From: Cichorium intybus
Lineage: Eukaryota > Streptophyta > Magnoliopsida > Asterales > Asteraceae
Assembly (NCBI GenBank): GCA_023525715.1
Contig: CM042010.1
Coordinates: 87,783,384 to 87,847,383, forward strand
Direction of reading: 5' to 3'
DNA: 64,000 nt
Below the pieces are notes generated by a model, which worked only from the letters and a program-made list of their open reading frames with translations, was not told the DNA's origin and did no database searches. Shown here in pieces: positions 50,645-63,509 of the stretch. A program made the translations under genes and the position numbers. Each line of letters starts with the position of its first letter. Within the stretch, counting starts at the first letter, position 1.

Positions 50645-51176
50645 ATTTCTACCAATATTAGTTTAATAGAATTTTCGATAATAGTTATTGGTCAGGTATT
50701 ATCGAATTGTCATGTCTACTATGTAAGGATAGGGGTATAAGAGGTACATAAAGTGTCTAGATGTATGGTTCTATAGTATTACAAAATACTCTGTAGTATT
50801 TTAGCTTTATATTTTGTTTTAGAGTTTCTTTGTATATGGTTCTTGCTAAGTTTTTAGACTTGTTGTTCACTACGACTATTTCTAAGTACATGTTAGTCAT
50901 ACCTTGGACAAATACAGTTGATCAGGCTCTATTTGTCCTAGGTATGATTACATAACTACCTAGGCCTACTCGTAGTGTTCAACTCATCTTATTACTCTTG
51001 TATTGTTATGGTTATGACACTGTTCTAGTATGTATGTACTTGTACTTATACTTTATAAAAATATCATTGTATTTTAAAGTATATTTTGTACAGATTGTTT
51101 TAGAGAGTTTTAATCTCATTGTATTTATAGTTGTATACCTTAAATGGATTGATATACTTAGTTCACTATAAACAAT
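50645..51176. other. RWP-RK 3' flank and element B leader
   Basis: Homologous to 27207-27714 up to about 51137; then ~40 bp of element leader to the primer site. No further gene. Confidence 0.6.
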
Positions 51177-51188
51177 GCTCTGATACCA
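51177..51188 (-). other. Primer binding site of element B
   Basis: TGGTATCAGAGC on the - strand, three bases from the LTR; initiator tRNA-Met type. Confidence 0.88.
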
Positions 51189-51191
51189 ATC

Positions 51192-54167
51192 TGTCACACC
51201 CCCAAACCACGATGGCGGAAACGTCTGAGGGTGGATGACTTCATGAACAGTATCACAACAACAATTGTACAATAGTGATCAAAGCAAGCACATCCATCAT
51301 ATACATAATTGTAAATGTTACAATAGTTCAAAAGATTGTATGTTTTGAATACAATTACAATATGATATCAAAATACATAGTATGACGCCATAGCGACCCA
51401 TCGTCAAAGGTTGTAGTTACCCTATCAATTTCCTGAGAATACAAGTAGTTTGAAAGAGTGTCAACATTACGTTGGTGAGTTCATAAGATTTTTGTATGAG
51501 AAAATCCATAATCCTTTTTCCTTGTAGAAAGATAGTGTTTGAAACCAGAAAATCCAATATTTTCTTATAAATGAGTAGTAGTCTTAAAAGCCAAAGACCG
51601 AAAATGTATAGGTATTTGTATACTTGAAAATAGTATTACGTAGTTTTATTCTTGTATAAAACCGTGTAAATAGGTGTTTACTAGTAGTCGAATCGTATAT
51701 TTAATTCCACAAAAGTCGTATGTATAAGTAAACCATACTTATATTTATATCTTTGATAGAACATAGTTTTAATTCCCATAGAATCAGCGTGTATAAGTAA
51801 AACCATACTTATATTTGTAACTTGTTAAAATGTAGTTTTAATACCATAAAACTTGTATGAGGAATCTTTTTCCTTGTAAAATGTGGTATTGTAATCCAAG
51901 AAAATCCAATATTTTCTTATGAATGTATCCAAGTCCTTAAAACCCAAGGACTAAAATGTATAGCATAGTTTGTAGTATAAAGCCATTGAAAATGTATATT
52001 TCCACGTAAACAATTTAATAAGTTGATTTCCCATGCGAGACGCCCTATAACCATACTGTGACCATGTAGGCCTGCTTCGACGTTCTTCAGGCGTCGGACT
52101 GTTATGACATTTGTCACCTCAGACTCGTCGGTCTAGCTGTAGCTAGCAGCTCAGGTGCGGGGTTGTCAATCCCGTATAGATCTATACACAAATATCACGT
52201 TCTCTTACCGAGACTCTGGTTATAAATTTCAGGACTTATAGTATGTACTTAAATAAGCACTATGAAGACCCGTCTCACAAAAATGTATGTATCAATCAAC
52301 TTGTTAAAGTTTGTATATGAAAAACCTTTGTATTTGTCCATTATCATTTTTCCCATGATAATATACTAATGTATAATAATTATATATTTTATATAATTAT
52401 TTGTCTTCTTTAAAAAGTCATAGTAACATTTGTATCAACAAACTATTCCTATAATAGTTTATTTTTAGTATTCCGTTGTGAAAAGCATATATTTACAAAT
52501 ATATGTGAAATAACTTATTTAGATGGTTATAAAGAACTTCTTTTAAGATATATTCTCCACAATAGTGGTGTAATAAATTGGTTATACCCTTTATTAATTC
52601 CAATATAATATTTCATGACTATCAAATAAAGAACGGCCAGGTAGAAGATCAAATGGGGAGGCAGGACCCTTTCAGCGTATAAGCCTTTCGGAAATCCAAC
52701 AACCTAGCCCAACTGATCGGCCTAAACACCACCCTCGTAAGTAGATCATTCAATATTATTTTTGGAATTATAATTGAATTGCTTAATGATGTTTACAAAA
52801 TTCGCATTTCGTTTACTATTGTTATAACTGAGTATAAATAATTATTTTTATAGTATGTATTCTCCCCCTTACAAACTTGAATAAAGATAAAAAGAAGGGG
52901 TATGAACTCACCTCAATGTCGACTAAGATCTTTATCGCCAACTGTTGTTAGATCGCCCGACTCTTCGTGCTTCTAACTCGAACTCACTATATTTATAACT
53001 GAAATAGCTACTTCTAACGCTCATTCTTCGTATATTTCTATATATATCGAAGAATCTTCTAATAATACTATCTAGTGATATAGAGATCGAGATCTGAGGT
53101 GTGAGGAAATGAGAGGATTGAAGCCTCTATTTATAGTAAATTTATTTTCGTATAGCGGCCCTCAAGATACAGACATTTGACGTTTATAGCTTTTAAATTT
53201 TGTTTATGACAAAACATACCCTTAAAATACTCTTTAAATAGATTTAATAGTTTTTATATAAAATAAATGATTTTTGTTTATAAAAATATAATCTACAAAA
53301 ATCGTAGTTTAATAATATCAACTTTTTAATTAAAAGTCTTTAACGAATTAACGAAAGGGTATTAATTGTAAGTTTAATAAAAATATAGGGTTAAAATGTA
53401 AATACAATTTCATTTTAAAGAAAAGAAAATATTAAATATAAAACTAATATCAATAATTTTAAATTTTGACGTCAGATTATTCGTATCGACGACACCGTTT
53501 TGACGGTAAATTTTTTCCATTTTATAAAACGACATAATATTATTGCTAAACTTAAAAATACGTATTGAATACGTAGTGTTCGAAATGAAAATACGAATTC
53601 TTTGAGGGTAAAATGTGTAAAATTGACTAAATAATGAAGTGGGACCCGCTTTGTATTATAATAATAATTAAAATCATGAATTTTAAATCTTGCATTTGGT
53701 CTCTACCGGTAGGTGGAGAAGTTGAAAAAAATGTATTTAATAAATTTTTTTTTATAAATATATTATAATAATTAAACGTCGCTTTCAAGTTAAATTATAC
53801 GTTTTTCTATCATAACTTTTTATATATAATGTTTGGTAAAAATATAAATATATATTCGGAAACGTCGTATTTTTATATACGTTTTGATATAAAATTTGTA
53901 ATATTCTGACGAGTTTTGAATTTTACGGTTCACTATTCACGCCGGTTACTATTCATGCCGTAATTTTTTTATTTTTTATTTTTATATTAAAACATTTAAC
54001 TCTGCATGGTTTGTTCGTATAATTGACTTAAATTAGCATACGTAATATTATAATATCAAATAATAATACAACGTAGAGATTATGAAATTTACATTTCACA
54101 TATTGACTTAACGTACGCTTTGGTTGACTTGAGTTGACTTTCGTTGACTAATTTGACAGTTGTCACA
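51192..54167 (-). repeat. 5' LTR of element B
   Basis: 2976 bp. It matches 44997-47820 with few mismatches and a ~145-bp extra block (about 53383-53527). TATA box on the - strand at 53128-53135. Confidence 0.9.
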
Positions 54168-55269
54168 ATCTCGGGCTCAATTTTCCTCGTTTTCCAAACT
54201 GAATGATTCCTTTCCAATAAGATACTTTCAACGTGACCATATCACCCACTTTAAACTCGAAAGGCTTAAATCTATTGTCAACATATTGTTTTTGTTGGTT
54301 TTGAGCTACCAACATATTTTCCGGTATTCTTTTGATATTTTCCTCTGTTTGGGACACAATTTCCGGACCCGCTAGTGGTTTTTCACCTACTTCTGTCCAA
54401 CACGTAGGAGTATGACACAGTGCTCCATACAAGTCTTCAAATGGTGCCGTTTGAATACTTGTATGATAACTGTTGTTATAAGCAAATTTCACTAACATAA
54501 GTGATCCTCCCAACTACCTCCAAAATCCACAATACACGATCTCAGCATATCTTCTAAACTTTGAATCGTACGTTCGCTTTGACCATCGGTTTGGGGGTGA
54601 TAAGTAGTACTCATCAGCACTTTGGTTCCCAAATGTTCATTTAAACTTTGCCAGAATCGGGAAGCAAAACGGCTGTCTCTTTCAGAAACAATAGAGACGG
54701 GTACACCATGTCTACTCACTACTTATTTGATGTACATTTGGCAAGTTTTCAATCTTATAAACATCTCGGATTGGAATAAAAATGGCGGATTTAGTCAGTC
54801 GATCTACAATCACCCAAATTGCATCATCACCACTCGGAGTGCGGGGTAAGTTAGTAACAAAATCCATCGTGATTTTGTCCCATTTCTTTTTAGGAACCGG
54901 TAATGGTTGAATTTTTTCGTAAGGATTTTGGTGACACACCTTCACTTGTAAACACGTCTGACAACATTCTACAAATCGTCCCACATCTCTTTTCATTCCA
55001 GGCTACCAATAATGATTTTTAATTGTTCGATATAACTTGGTGCAACCGGGATGCACAGAATATCTCGAACAATGTGTCTCTTCCAAAATCAATTTCCGAA
55101 CATCACCACGCTTCAGAACCCACACTCTTCCTCCAAAAGTTTTAAACTGGTTAGAATTTTCACTAAGTTGTTTTACGTATCCCACCATTCGTTCTCCTCT
55201 TAAGTTCTCAGGCTTTAAAGCTTCAGTATAGCCTCCTTTATCATCCGAGGAATACGATTCACAACACAA
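54168..55269 (-). pseudogene. Integrase of element F
   Basis: Read from 55269: HHCC finger part (HCSRYSVHPGCTKLYRTIKN and CCQTCLQVK), core KITMDFVTNLP (first D), IVSERDSRFAS where the second catalytic Asp of the usual SDRD block reads Glu, HPQTDGQSERTIQSLEDML (E block), then the C-terminal VGDMVTLKVSYWKG and GKRGKLSPR. Several stops and shifts split it (near 55000, 54720, 54505). The frame runs into element B at 54167, and its continuation is at 44996. Confidence 0.85.
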
Positions 55270-55560
55270 GAATTGCAGACATTACACGGAGTGGACGTTC
55301 CTTCCGACTTAATGCATCTGCAACCATATTTGCCTTTCCAAGATGGTAGAAAATTTCACAAGCGTAATCTTTAATTAAATTCATCCATCTCCTTTGTCTC
55401 ATATTCAATTCTTTCTGATCAGATAAGTATTTTAAACTCTTACGATCAGTATAAAATTCTGAAACTTCGCTTTGTAAAGATAATGTCGCCAAATCTTTAA
55501 CGCTAATATGATAGCCGCCAACTCCAAATCATGAGTAGCGTATCACTTTTCTACATCTTT
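55259..55560 (-). pseudogene. RNase H end of element F
   Basis: FYTDRKSLKYLSDQKELNMRQ and RRWMNLIKDYACEIFYHLGK, then ADALSRK, are the last blocks of Gypsy RNase H. Upstream to 55950 the frame is broken by many stops. Confidence 0.75.
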
Positions 55561-56520
55561 CAACTGCCGAGCACGTGTTAGCTATTACATGACCTCTTTA
55601 CATTAGAACACACCCTAACCCACTTTTGATGCATCACTGTACACCACGAAATCTTCATTTCCTTGTGGTAAAGCCAGAATAGGAGATTGACAAAGAGCTT
55701 GTTTCAACTTCTAAAATGAATTTTCTTAGGCTTCGATCTAGAAAAGTTTCCCACTTTTATTTTTAAGTTTTGTAGGAGGAGCTAAAACAGATAAGAAATT
55801 CTCTACAAATCTTAGATAATATCCTGCTAATCCGAGAAAACTACAAATCTCAGTGGGACTTCTCGGAGTCTCCCACTTTATCACGAGATCTACTTTTACA
55901 GGATCAACTTTCACCCCTTGCTCATTTATAATGTACCCTAGAAACTGAACATCTCAAAGCCAAAACTCACATTTCGAGAACTTAGCATATAACTTATCAT
56001 GTCGAATAAGATCAAGCATAAGTCTCAAATACGTCATGTCTTCCTCCAGACTTTTTGAGTAGATTAAGATATCATTAATGAAGACGATGACAAACTTATC
56101 TAAAAATGGTCTACACACGTGGTTCATAAGACCCATGAAAGTTGTCAGAGCATTTGTGAGACCGAACGACATCTCAAGAAATTCATAATGCATGTACCTC
56201 GTTCGGAAAGCTGTCTTCGGTAGGTCTGACTCTCAAACTCTAAGGTGATGATATCCCGACCTTAGATCGATTTTTGAGAAAAAGGAAGGGCCTTGCAATT
56301 GATCAAAAATGTCATCAATTCTCGGTAACGGGTACTGATTTTTCACCGTAATCTTGTTCAACTCCCGGTAATCAATGCACATTCGCATTGATCCGTCCTT
56401 CTTCATAACGAATGGAATTGGCGCGCCCCATGGAGAAGTACTTGGTCGAATGAAACCCCGATTAAGTAGTTCTTGCAATTTTCTTCGTAACTCCTCCATT
56501 TCGTTCGGAGCGATTTGATA
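55561..56520 (-). pseudogene. Reverse transcriptase of element F
   Basis: Blocks: LLNRGFIRPSTSPWGAPIPF, FVMKKDGSMRMCIDYRELNK, YPLPRIDDIFDQLQG, FFSKIDLRSGYHHLRV; after a break, FLEMSFGLTNALTTFMGLMN and the active site, which reads FINDILIYS instead of YVDDILIYS, so one catalytic Asp is lost. Remaining palm and connection blocks toward 55561 are frame-broken. Confidence 0.82.
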
Positions 56521-57180
56521 TGGCGTCCGAGCAATTGGTGCGGCCCCCGGAACAAGATCAATAACAAATTCTACCTAACAATCGGGTGGTAATCCCGGGA
56601 GTTCCTCGGGAAACATATCAGAAAATTCGCATACCACTTCTACCGTGGTAATATCTCTTTTTCTAGATTCAGCAAAAGACATATAAGTTATAAATAATTT
56701 GCCTCCCTTTTGTACCTCCCTCCTAGCTCTTGCTACAGAAATAATCGAAGTACTCCTAGTGCTTCTTTCACCATAGATCACCATAAGAGAACCATTGGGA
56801 GTCCTAACGTTGACTAATTTTTCATAGCAATCAACTTGGGCGTGATTGGCATATAATCAATACATATGCACAATAACTTGAAAATTAGTGTTAGCGATTG
56901 GCTTGAGATTTATAGGAAAAGTGGTCCCATAAATTTCAAGCTGACAATCCAACAACTTTTCTTTAACGAAAACATATTGATCATCAGCCACTTTCACCCG
57001 TACGGTCCTTGACAATGGACTCAAGGGTTTGGCTAACTTTGGTATAAATAAAGTTAACACAAACGACAAATTTGAGCCAGGATCATATAATACATGTACA
57101 GACAAACCATTCAAGGTAAAAGTAACTCTAACCACATCAGTCTATACAAGGGCCTCCTCGGCGGTCAACTAGAATGTGTG
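56521..57180 (-). pseudogene. Protease and linker of element F
   Basis: VRVTFTLNGLSVHVLYDPGS shows the Gypsy protease start; the active-site D-S-G reads DPG, probably inactive. The linker to RT has CEFSDMFPEELPGLPPDC, a standard block before chromovirus RT. Confidence 0.75.
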
Positions 57181-57185
57181 TGTCT

Positions 57186-58155
57186 TCATCGCGCCGGCAT
57201 CACTATTCTTTTCCTCCTTTGGTCTCCCTCGACCACTACTTCCTCCGGTTTTTCCCATATCTGACCATCCCTTTGGGCAATTCGCACGTATATGCCCCGC
57301 CTCTCTGCAACCAAAACACAAGGACTCTTTTCCGGACAATCCCGAGACAAATGATTAGTTTGCCCGTGTTTGAAACACCAAGGTGTGGAAGAACTATCAC
57401 CGACTGCATCGGTTACACCACTTCCCATCGTCTTTTCTCGATCCTCCTTTCTCGTGTGAACCCCAACTCTTTCCCTTTTTCGAAAACCCATCGTAACCCA
57501 TTTCTCCTTTTCGTTTACCTCCCACTTTTGCCCACTTTTCTTCCTTTTCTTTTTCTTGTCTTTAACCTCATTTTCTCGATTATTTCCGCTTCCACCGCTT
57601 CTCGGAAAGCATATATTTTGGAAGTCTTAACAAACTTCGTATATCCGTACGTATTCCCCACAAATATTTCTCCACTTTGCTTTCTTTTGTATCCACTTAA
57701 TAAGGAGCAAAACAAGCATGCTCTACAAAATCCTTGGTATATTGTTGGACCGAATTTGAACCTTGCGTAAGATTCAAGAAATCGAGCTCCAACTGACAAA
57801 TGGTGGCTTTGGAGCAATACTCGTCATAAAATTTCTCCCGAAATTGTTCCCATGTCAAAGTGGGTAACAATTCCTTACTAATTGTCAGTGAAATACCCTC
57901 CCAACAGAATAGAGCCTCCTCCTTCAACAAATTCGTGGCAAATTCTACTTTATCTTCATCCCAACATCGACAAGTACGAAACATTTTCTTGGTGTGGGTC
58001 AACCAAGGCAAAGCTGAAGCTGGACTCTCCACACCAAGAAAATCAATGGGTCTGTAATCCATAAATTGTTTAAAAGTGGGTCGAACACTCTTGGCTTTCT
58101 CCCCGCTTCCTCCCGCTTCTCCGATGTCACCATGGCCTTCCTTATCATGTACCAT
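57186..58155 (-). pseudogene. Gag of element F
   Basis: From 58155: MVHDKEGHGDIGEAGG, FMDYRPIDFLGVESP, ALPWLTHTKKMFRTC, LLKEEALFCWEGI, LTWEQFREKFYDEYC, LDFLNLTQGSNSVQQYTKDF (Retrotrans_gag core). A shift near 57700 moves to a frame with a basic coil. The zinc knuckle near 57360 reads CFKHGQTNHLSRDC, with His in place of the second Cys; a second knuckle follows in a shifted frame near 57300. The + strand 198-codon frame over this region is antisense. Confidence 0.8.
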
Positions 58156-58604
58156 CTCAGCTTTATCACTAAGGGCTTTATTACATTTCCCCCCCTATTT
58201 GTTGAATTATTGTAGGTAGCACTTGTTGAACGGTTCGGGTCACGATATTTTCTATGATTCTCTCTAAATTTGTCGGTATCTTCGGCTGTGGACCTCGACC
58301 TCGGGTCCTCTCACAGATGCCTAGGACCGTGTACGGTATCCTCGTGACCCTCCAACCCTGCCTCGGTCACTGGCCTTTGAATTCACCATCTTTACCACAA
58401 ATGTCCAACATAAATGTTAGTACACCAAACGAATCCCTTTTTGATACCACCATATCTCAAAGGTTTCATAATCACCATTTATCACCAGTTATCACCATCA
58501 CCGACAATATTAAACAACAATAAAAGCTTTCAACTAAAAATCCAGTCCGCTCTCAAGTCATGGTCCAAGTCTAGTACCCTAGTCAAGTTCTAGTTCACTT
58601 AAAC
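58156..58604. other. Leader of element F
   Basis: No domain seen. Lies between the gag start and the primer site. Confidence 0.55.
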
Positions 58605-58620
58605 CAGTGTTCTGATACCA
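58605..58620 (-). other. Primer binding site of element F
   Basis: TGGTATCAGAACACTGG on the - strand, three bases from the LTR. Confidence 0.82.
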
Positions 58621-58623
58621 ACT

Positions 58624-59144
58624 TGAAACACCCAGTAATCCATAACTTGTGCATCATAATTTTAGTAGAAAAATATAAGATTTAACAAAAGATGTACAAG
58701 TACTGAGTAGCCACAAGTTATGTCACATCATATACAAAAGTACCAAAAGATAGTTCAAATACATGATTCACTGGCTTAGTCACTAACAACTGAACAAAAC
58801 ATACAAAATAAACAAGGACTGGACACAGCTCATTGATCCGTGACAACTTTTCCCTTCTCCCCACTAGCTCCTGAAACATCAAAAGAAACAACAATTTATA
58901 AGCAACTGCTTAGTGAGTAACTTAAATGTAAATCATCATGTTATTTAGCTTATAACTCCACATGTAAATTATCAAAAATGTCTTCATAGACAAGTACAAA
59001 ACCAAAGCATTTTCACCATGCTTAGATCACCAAACGTAATTCCCATAAAAGGGTTGCCAAAGAAGGCTCAACAGCAGCCTTATTTTTCATCAATGAATGG
59101 CTAAACAAGCCAAAACCCAAAATTTATACACAAGGGATTATTCA
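58624..59144 (-). repeat. 5' LTR of element F, interrupted
   Basis: Matches 43040-43537 (TGAAACACCCAGTAATCC) until element C begins at 59145 after GGGATTATTCA. The left LTR lacks ~30 bp present here near 58846-58873. Confidence 0.85.
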
Positions 59145-62100
59145 TGTCACACCCCCAAACCACGATGGCAGAATCGTCTGAGGGCGGAACGGGACATAGT
59201 ATCACAACCATTGCATACATTGAAACATAAGTAGATAAACAACCATCATACATTATAATTGGAAAGTTACATTGTTCAAACGGTATTGTTTCAACCCAAT
59301 TACAGTATGATAACGAAATAAGTAAAAGAGACGTCTTCGCGTCCCATCCCAAAAGATTAGTCGGACCTGACTAATTGTTACCTGAGAATACAAGTAATTT
59401 GAAAGAGTGTCAACATTACGTTGGTGAGTTCATAAGATTTTTGTATGAGAAAATCCATAATCCTTTTTCTTGTAAAAAGATAGTGTTTGAAATCAGAAAA
59501 TCCAATATTTTCTTATAAATGAGTCGTAGTCTTAAAAACCAAAGACCGAAAAGGTATAAGTATTCCAATACTTAAAAATAGTATTACATAGTTTAATTCT
59601 TGTATAAAACCATGTAAATACATGTTTACTCGTAGAATAATTGTAGATTGATTTTCATAAACCCTTGTGTAAATAAAATCGTACTTTTATTTGTATCATA
59701 CGAAATTGTAGTTTTAATTTCATAAAACTCGTATGTATAATTAATCGTACTTATATTTATATCTTGATAAAACATAGTTTTAATTTCCATAAAACCGGTA
59801 TGTATAAGTAAAACCATACTTATGTTCGTAAACTGTAAAAATGTAGTTTTAAATACCATAAAACTTGTATGAGAAATCCCTTTCTTCGTATAAGGTAGTA
59901 TTGTACTCCCAGAAAATCCAATATTTTCTCATAAAAATGTCTAAGTCTTTAAAACCAAAAGACTAAAATGTAATGTAAACTGTAGTGTAGCGTTATTGAA
60001 ATGTGTGTTTACATGTAAACAAATGTATAAGGTTGAATCGTTTTCCCATGTGAGACGTCCTATAACCATACTGTGACCTAGTTGGCCTACTGCGATGTTC
60101 TTCAGGCGTCGAAATGTTAGACATTTATCACCTCAGACCTGCCGGTCTAGCTGTAGCTAACAGCTCAGGTGCGGGGTTGTCAATCCCATATAGATCTATA
60201 CACAAGTGTCACGCTCTCTTACCGAGACTCTGGTTATAAATGTCAGGACTTATAGTGTGAGTACTTAAAAGTACTATGAAGAACCGTCTCACAAAAATAT
60301 ATGTATCATCAACCCGTTGATGTTTATTTATTAAGAAACCCTTGTTTTTACCGTTATCATATTTACCATAATAACGTTATAATGAATAATAATTATATAT
60401 TTTTATATAATTATTTTTGTATTGTTCAAAATGTCATAAAATCCATGAAACCATAAACTATTCCTATAATAGTATATTTTTTGTATTTCATCGTAATAAA
60501 CATATTTTTACGAACATAAACGAAATAACTTGTTTAGATGATTATAAACAACATCTTTTAAGATATTTCCCAAAAAAATGGTGTCATAACTTGGTTATAC
60601 CCATGTTTGCTAGAAAGGTCGTATTTCCGGTTACAAAAACGTAGTTTTTACTAGTTTTTGTTTTTGTGACGTTATATTAAAGATCTAGCATTTTTACACA
60701 ATATGTTATAGTTTTGTATCTTTTACACAAACATAATACATCTTAATGTTCTAAATACCTAGATCTAAACATATTTCTTGTCAAAACGTTTTTACACAAA
60801 AACTAGTTTATAAACTTGTGTAAATCATTAGTTATATCATATAAACATATATAAACTTGTATAAATCAACATTTATAGCATAATAACTTGTATTCTCCCC
60901 CTAAAAGTTTGGAATAGATGAAAATGAGGGACATGAACTCACCCTTGATGCGTGCTTTACTTAAAACAAGGTTGTTCTTGCGGGATTTACGGTAAACACG
61001 AAGATCGAAGCTTTGAAGCTCGAAGTACCCTTGGACAAAGCTATTACCCAAAGGTTTTACGTAGATGTTAGTATGTGTAAATGAGATAAAAGTGGTGTAA
61101 TAATGTTTAAAATCACTAGAGGAAGCTATCTTACCAAAAAGATTTGAAAAACACTTGAAAACGAAGAACGGTGGTGGTGGCCGGCGGTGGTTTGTGGTGG
61201 TGGAGGGTGGTGGAGAGGTGGTGGTGGTATGGTGATGGTGAGCCGAGAATTGAGAGAGAGAAGAGAGGGAGTTGGGTGAAGTTATGATCAAATGAAGAAC
61301 TCTCATCCATAAAAGATTTGGAAGATTTGCTTTATAATTTGTTTATTAAATAAAATCACTTCTAGACATTAAAACCTAGGATTTTGAATAGTACCCAAGA
61401 TTGTGGTGATTTCTTTGACGGATTTCAGCCGATGGGGTGGGGGTGGGGGGGGGTGGGTTAGGTTTTATAAATAATGACATTCTTTTATAAAAATAAGTGG
61501 TTTTTATAAAATCGTAAAGCATTTATTTATAAAATCGTAAAGCATTTCTTTGACGGTTTCTAAATAAATATTATGTATAAAAACATTGCTAAACATTTAT
61601 TTAGATTGAATCATAACTCGTTAGACAATGAAATACGCGTTTAAGCGCAGTATTCCTCCGATTACGCGATTTTCAGCATTTTACCGGAAAATATATTTGA
61701 CTATGAAATTAAATACTAGATGGTATTACATTCCATAATATATGATTTGTTATTACATAACTGATGTTTAAGGCACCACATTTTGTATTTTGAGTCCAAA
61801 CCCTGTGTACATTTATTCGTTTGCAACGATTTAATTAGTGTAACTTTCACACACGAACTCCGTTTTCGACGTTCTATATATCCACGGGTTCGTATTTACA
61901 AGTAGGTCGTTTTATGTATAATATTATTCTCAAAATAATAATGGTATGATTATCGAATTTTACGCTACAGTTGTTATCCGTATGTTGGCGTTTACTCGAT
62001 AATTGTTTTGAATTTAGTGTATGTAGTATTATAATATTTAATAATACATCGTAATATTATGGAAAATTACTTTTCAACATAAGGATTAACGTACCCTTTG

Positions 62101-62146
62101 TTTGACTACAGTTGACTTTCGTTGACCAAAATTTACAATTGTCACA
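59145..62146 (-). repeat. 3' LTR of element C
   Basis: 3002 bp, TGTCACACCCCCAAACC to ACAATTGTCACA. Contains GGT-rich and G-run tracts (61170-61235, 61434-61457) and an ATATAGATCTATAC palindrome (60188-60201). The 146-codon - strand frame at 60866-61306 lies in this LTR and has no domain. Confidence 0.88.
61434..61457 (+). other. G-run tract, potential G-quadruplex
   Basis: Four or more runs of 3-9 G separated by single T. The matching place in LTR D (20553-20574) is C-rich because D is reversed, so the feature is conserved in the family. Confidence 0.7.
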
Positions 62147-62164
62147 TCATCTACCCGTTAGAAG
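62147..62164 (-). other. Polypurine tract of element C
   Basis: TCTAACGGGTAGATGA on the - strand, next to the TGTGACAATTG LTR start. Confidence 0.65.
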
Positions 62165-62647
62165 GAATTTCGTCCTGAAATTTAGCACTTGAGTAGATCC
62201 TCAAGGGTTTGGGAAGAGATGTGGATATTTCGGTTTCATTTGGTCTTCACGCTCCCAAGTAAATTCTGGTCCACGCTTGGCGTTCCAGCGGACCCTCACT
62301 ATCGGTATGCGGCTTTGTTTCGTTCTCTTGATTTCTCTGTCCATGATCTCTACTGGTTCTTCAATGAAATGAATGTTCTCGTTCACTTCAATCTCATCAA
62401 GTGGAATGATAAGAGTCTCATCGGACAGACACGTCTTCAGGTTTGACACGTGGAAAGTGGGGTGTACATTGTTGATGTTCTTGTGGTAGTTGGAGTCTGT
62501 AGGCTACCGGGCCGATCCTAGCAAGGATCTCTAATGGCCCGATGTATGTTGGATTCAGTTTTCCACACTTCTCAAGTGTATCATTCCTTTCCAGGGTGAG
62601 ACCTTCAACAAAGCACGGTCGTCAACCTGGAATTCTAAGGGCTTGCG
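62165..62647 (-). pseudogene. Chromodomain and integrase C-terminus of element C
   Basis: 62449-62201 reads VSNLKTCLSDETLIIPLDEI, then the chromodomain-like RIPIVRVRWNAKRGPEFTWE and PKYPHLF. Between 62450 and 62647 the integrase C-terminal part is present in broken frames. It would tether the integration complex to chromatin. Confidence 0.8.
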
Positions 62648-63509
62648 TCATTTATCCGAGTAATCCTTTTGTTGGTCACGAGATGCTTTCAATCGTTCAC
62701 GGATCTGAACAATTTTCTCTGTCGTCTCTCGTATGATCTCGGGACCGGTGAGAGTGTTGTTAGGTACCTGTCCTCTGGCAACGTGAGTGTCACCCACCTC
62801 AGCCCAGCACAGAGGGGATCTGCACTTGCGCCCGTAGAGGGCTTCAAACGGTGCAACTTTGATGCTCATGTAAATAATATTGTTGTAGGAGAACTCGATG
62901 AGTGGTAAGTGGGTGTCCCACGACTTACCGAAGTCTATCACACCAGCTCTCAACATGTCTTCCAGCGTTTGTATTGTTCTCTCGCTTTGCCCGTTGGTTT
63001 GTGGATGGTAAGCTATACTCATGTTGAGCCTAGTACCCAAGGTCTTTTGCAATGATTGCCAAAAACGTGACGTCAGTCGGCTATTTCTATCCAAGATAAT
63101 GGATATTGGAGCACCATACAATTGTACAATCTCTTCAATGTTCGTCCTTGTCAGTTTCTCTATTTTGTCTGCCTCTTTTATTGGTAGGAAGTGTGCGGAC
63201 TTGGTTAACCTATCGACAATTACCCATATGGTGTCCAGTCTACCAATTGTTTTGGGTAACTTGGTTATGAACTCCATAGTTATCTGCTCCCACTTCCACT
63301 CGGGTATTCCTGGTTGTTGTAGTAAACCCAAGGACTTTTGATATTCTACTTTGACTTTGGCGCAAGTCAAACACTTGCCTACATAAGTAGCAATCTTTTC
63401 TTTCATTTTTGGCCCCCAGTATGCCTTGTCTTGCGAGCCTCTTCCAGGACCAACTTCCTGAAGCCACCAAATTTTGGTGTTTGGATTTGGTCCATGAAAC
63501 ATCGCCGGA
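62648..63509 (-). pseudogene. Integrase core of element C
   Basis: GKCLTCAKVKVEYQKSLGLL (HHCC end), EQITMEFITKLP (first catalytic position reads Glu), TIWVIVDRLTKSAHFLPIKE, ISIILDRNSRLTS (second Asp present), YHPQTNGQSERTIQTLEDML (E block) and LPLIEFSYNN. The HHCC start is lost: FGGFRKLVLEEAR is followed by a shift and deletion near 63400-63440. Pol is cut at 63509 by the next LTR. Confidence 0.82.

Noticed and set aside
57174..57770. 198-codon + strand frame with hydrophobic stretches
   Set aside because: It is exactly antisense to the gag of element F, which has clear gag and zinc-knuckle blocks.
60866..61306. 146-codon - strand frame, His/Pro/Thr-rich
   Set aside because: It lies wholly inside LTR C over GGT repeats; the homologous part of LTR D is not kept as a frame.
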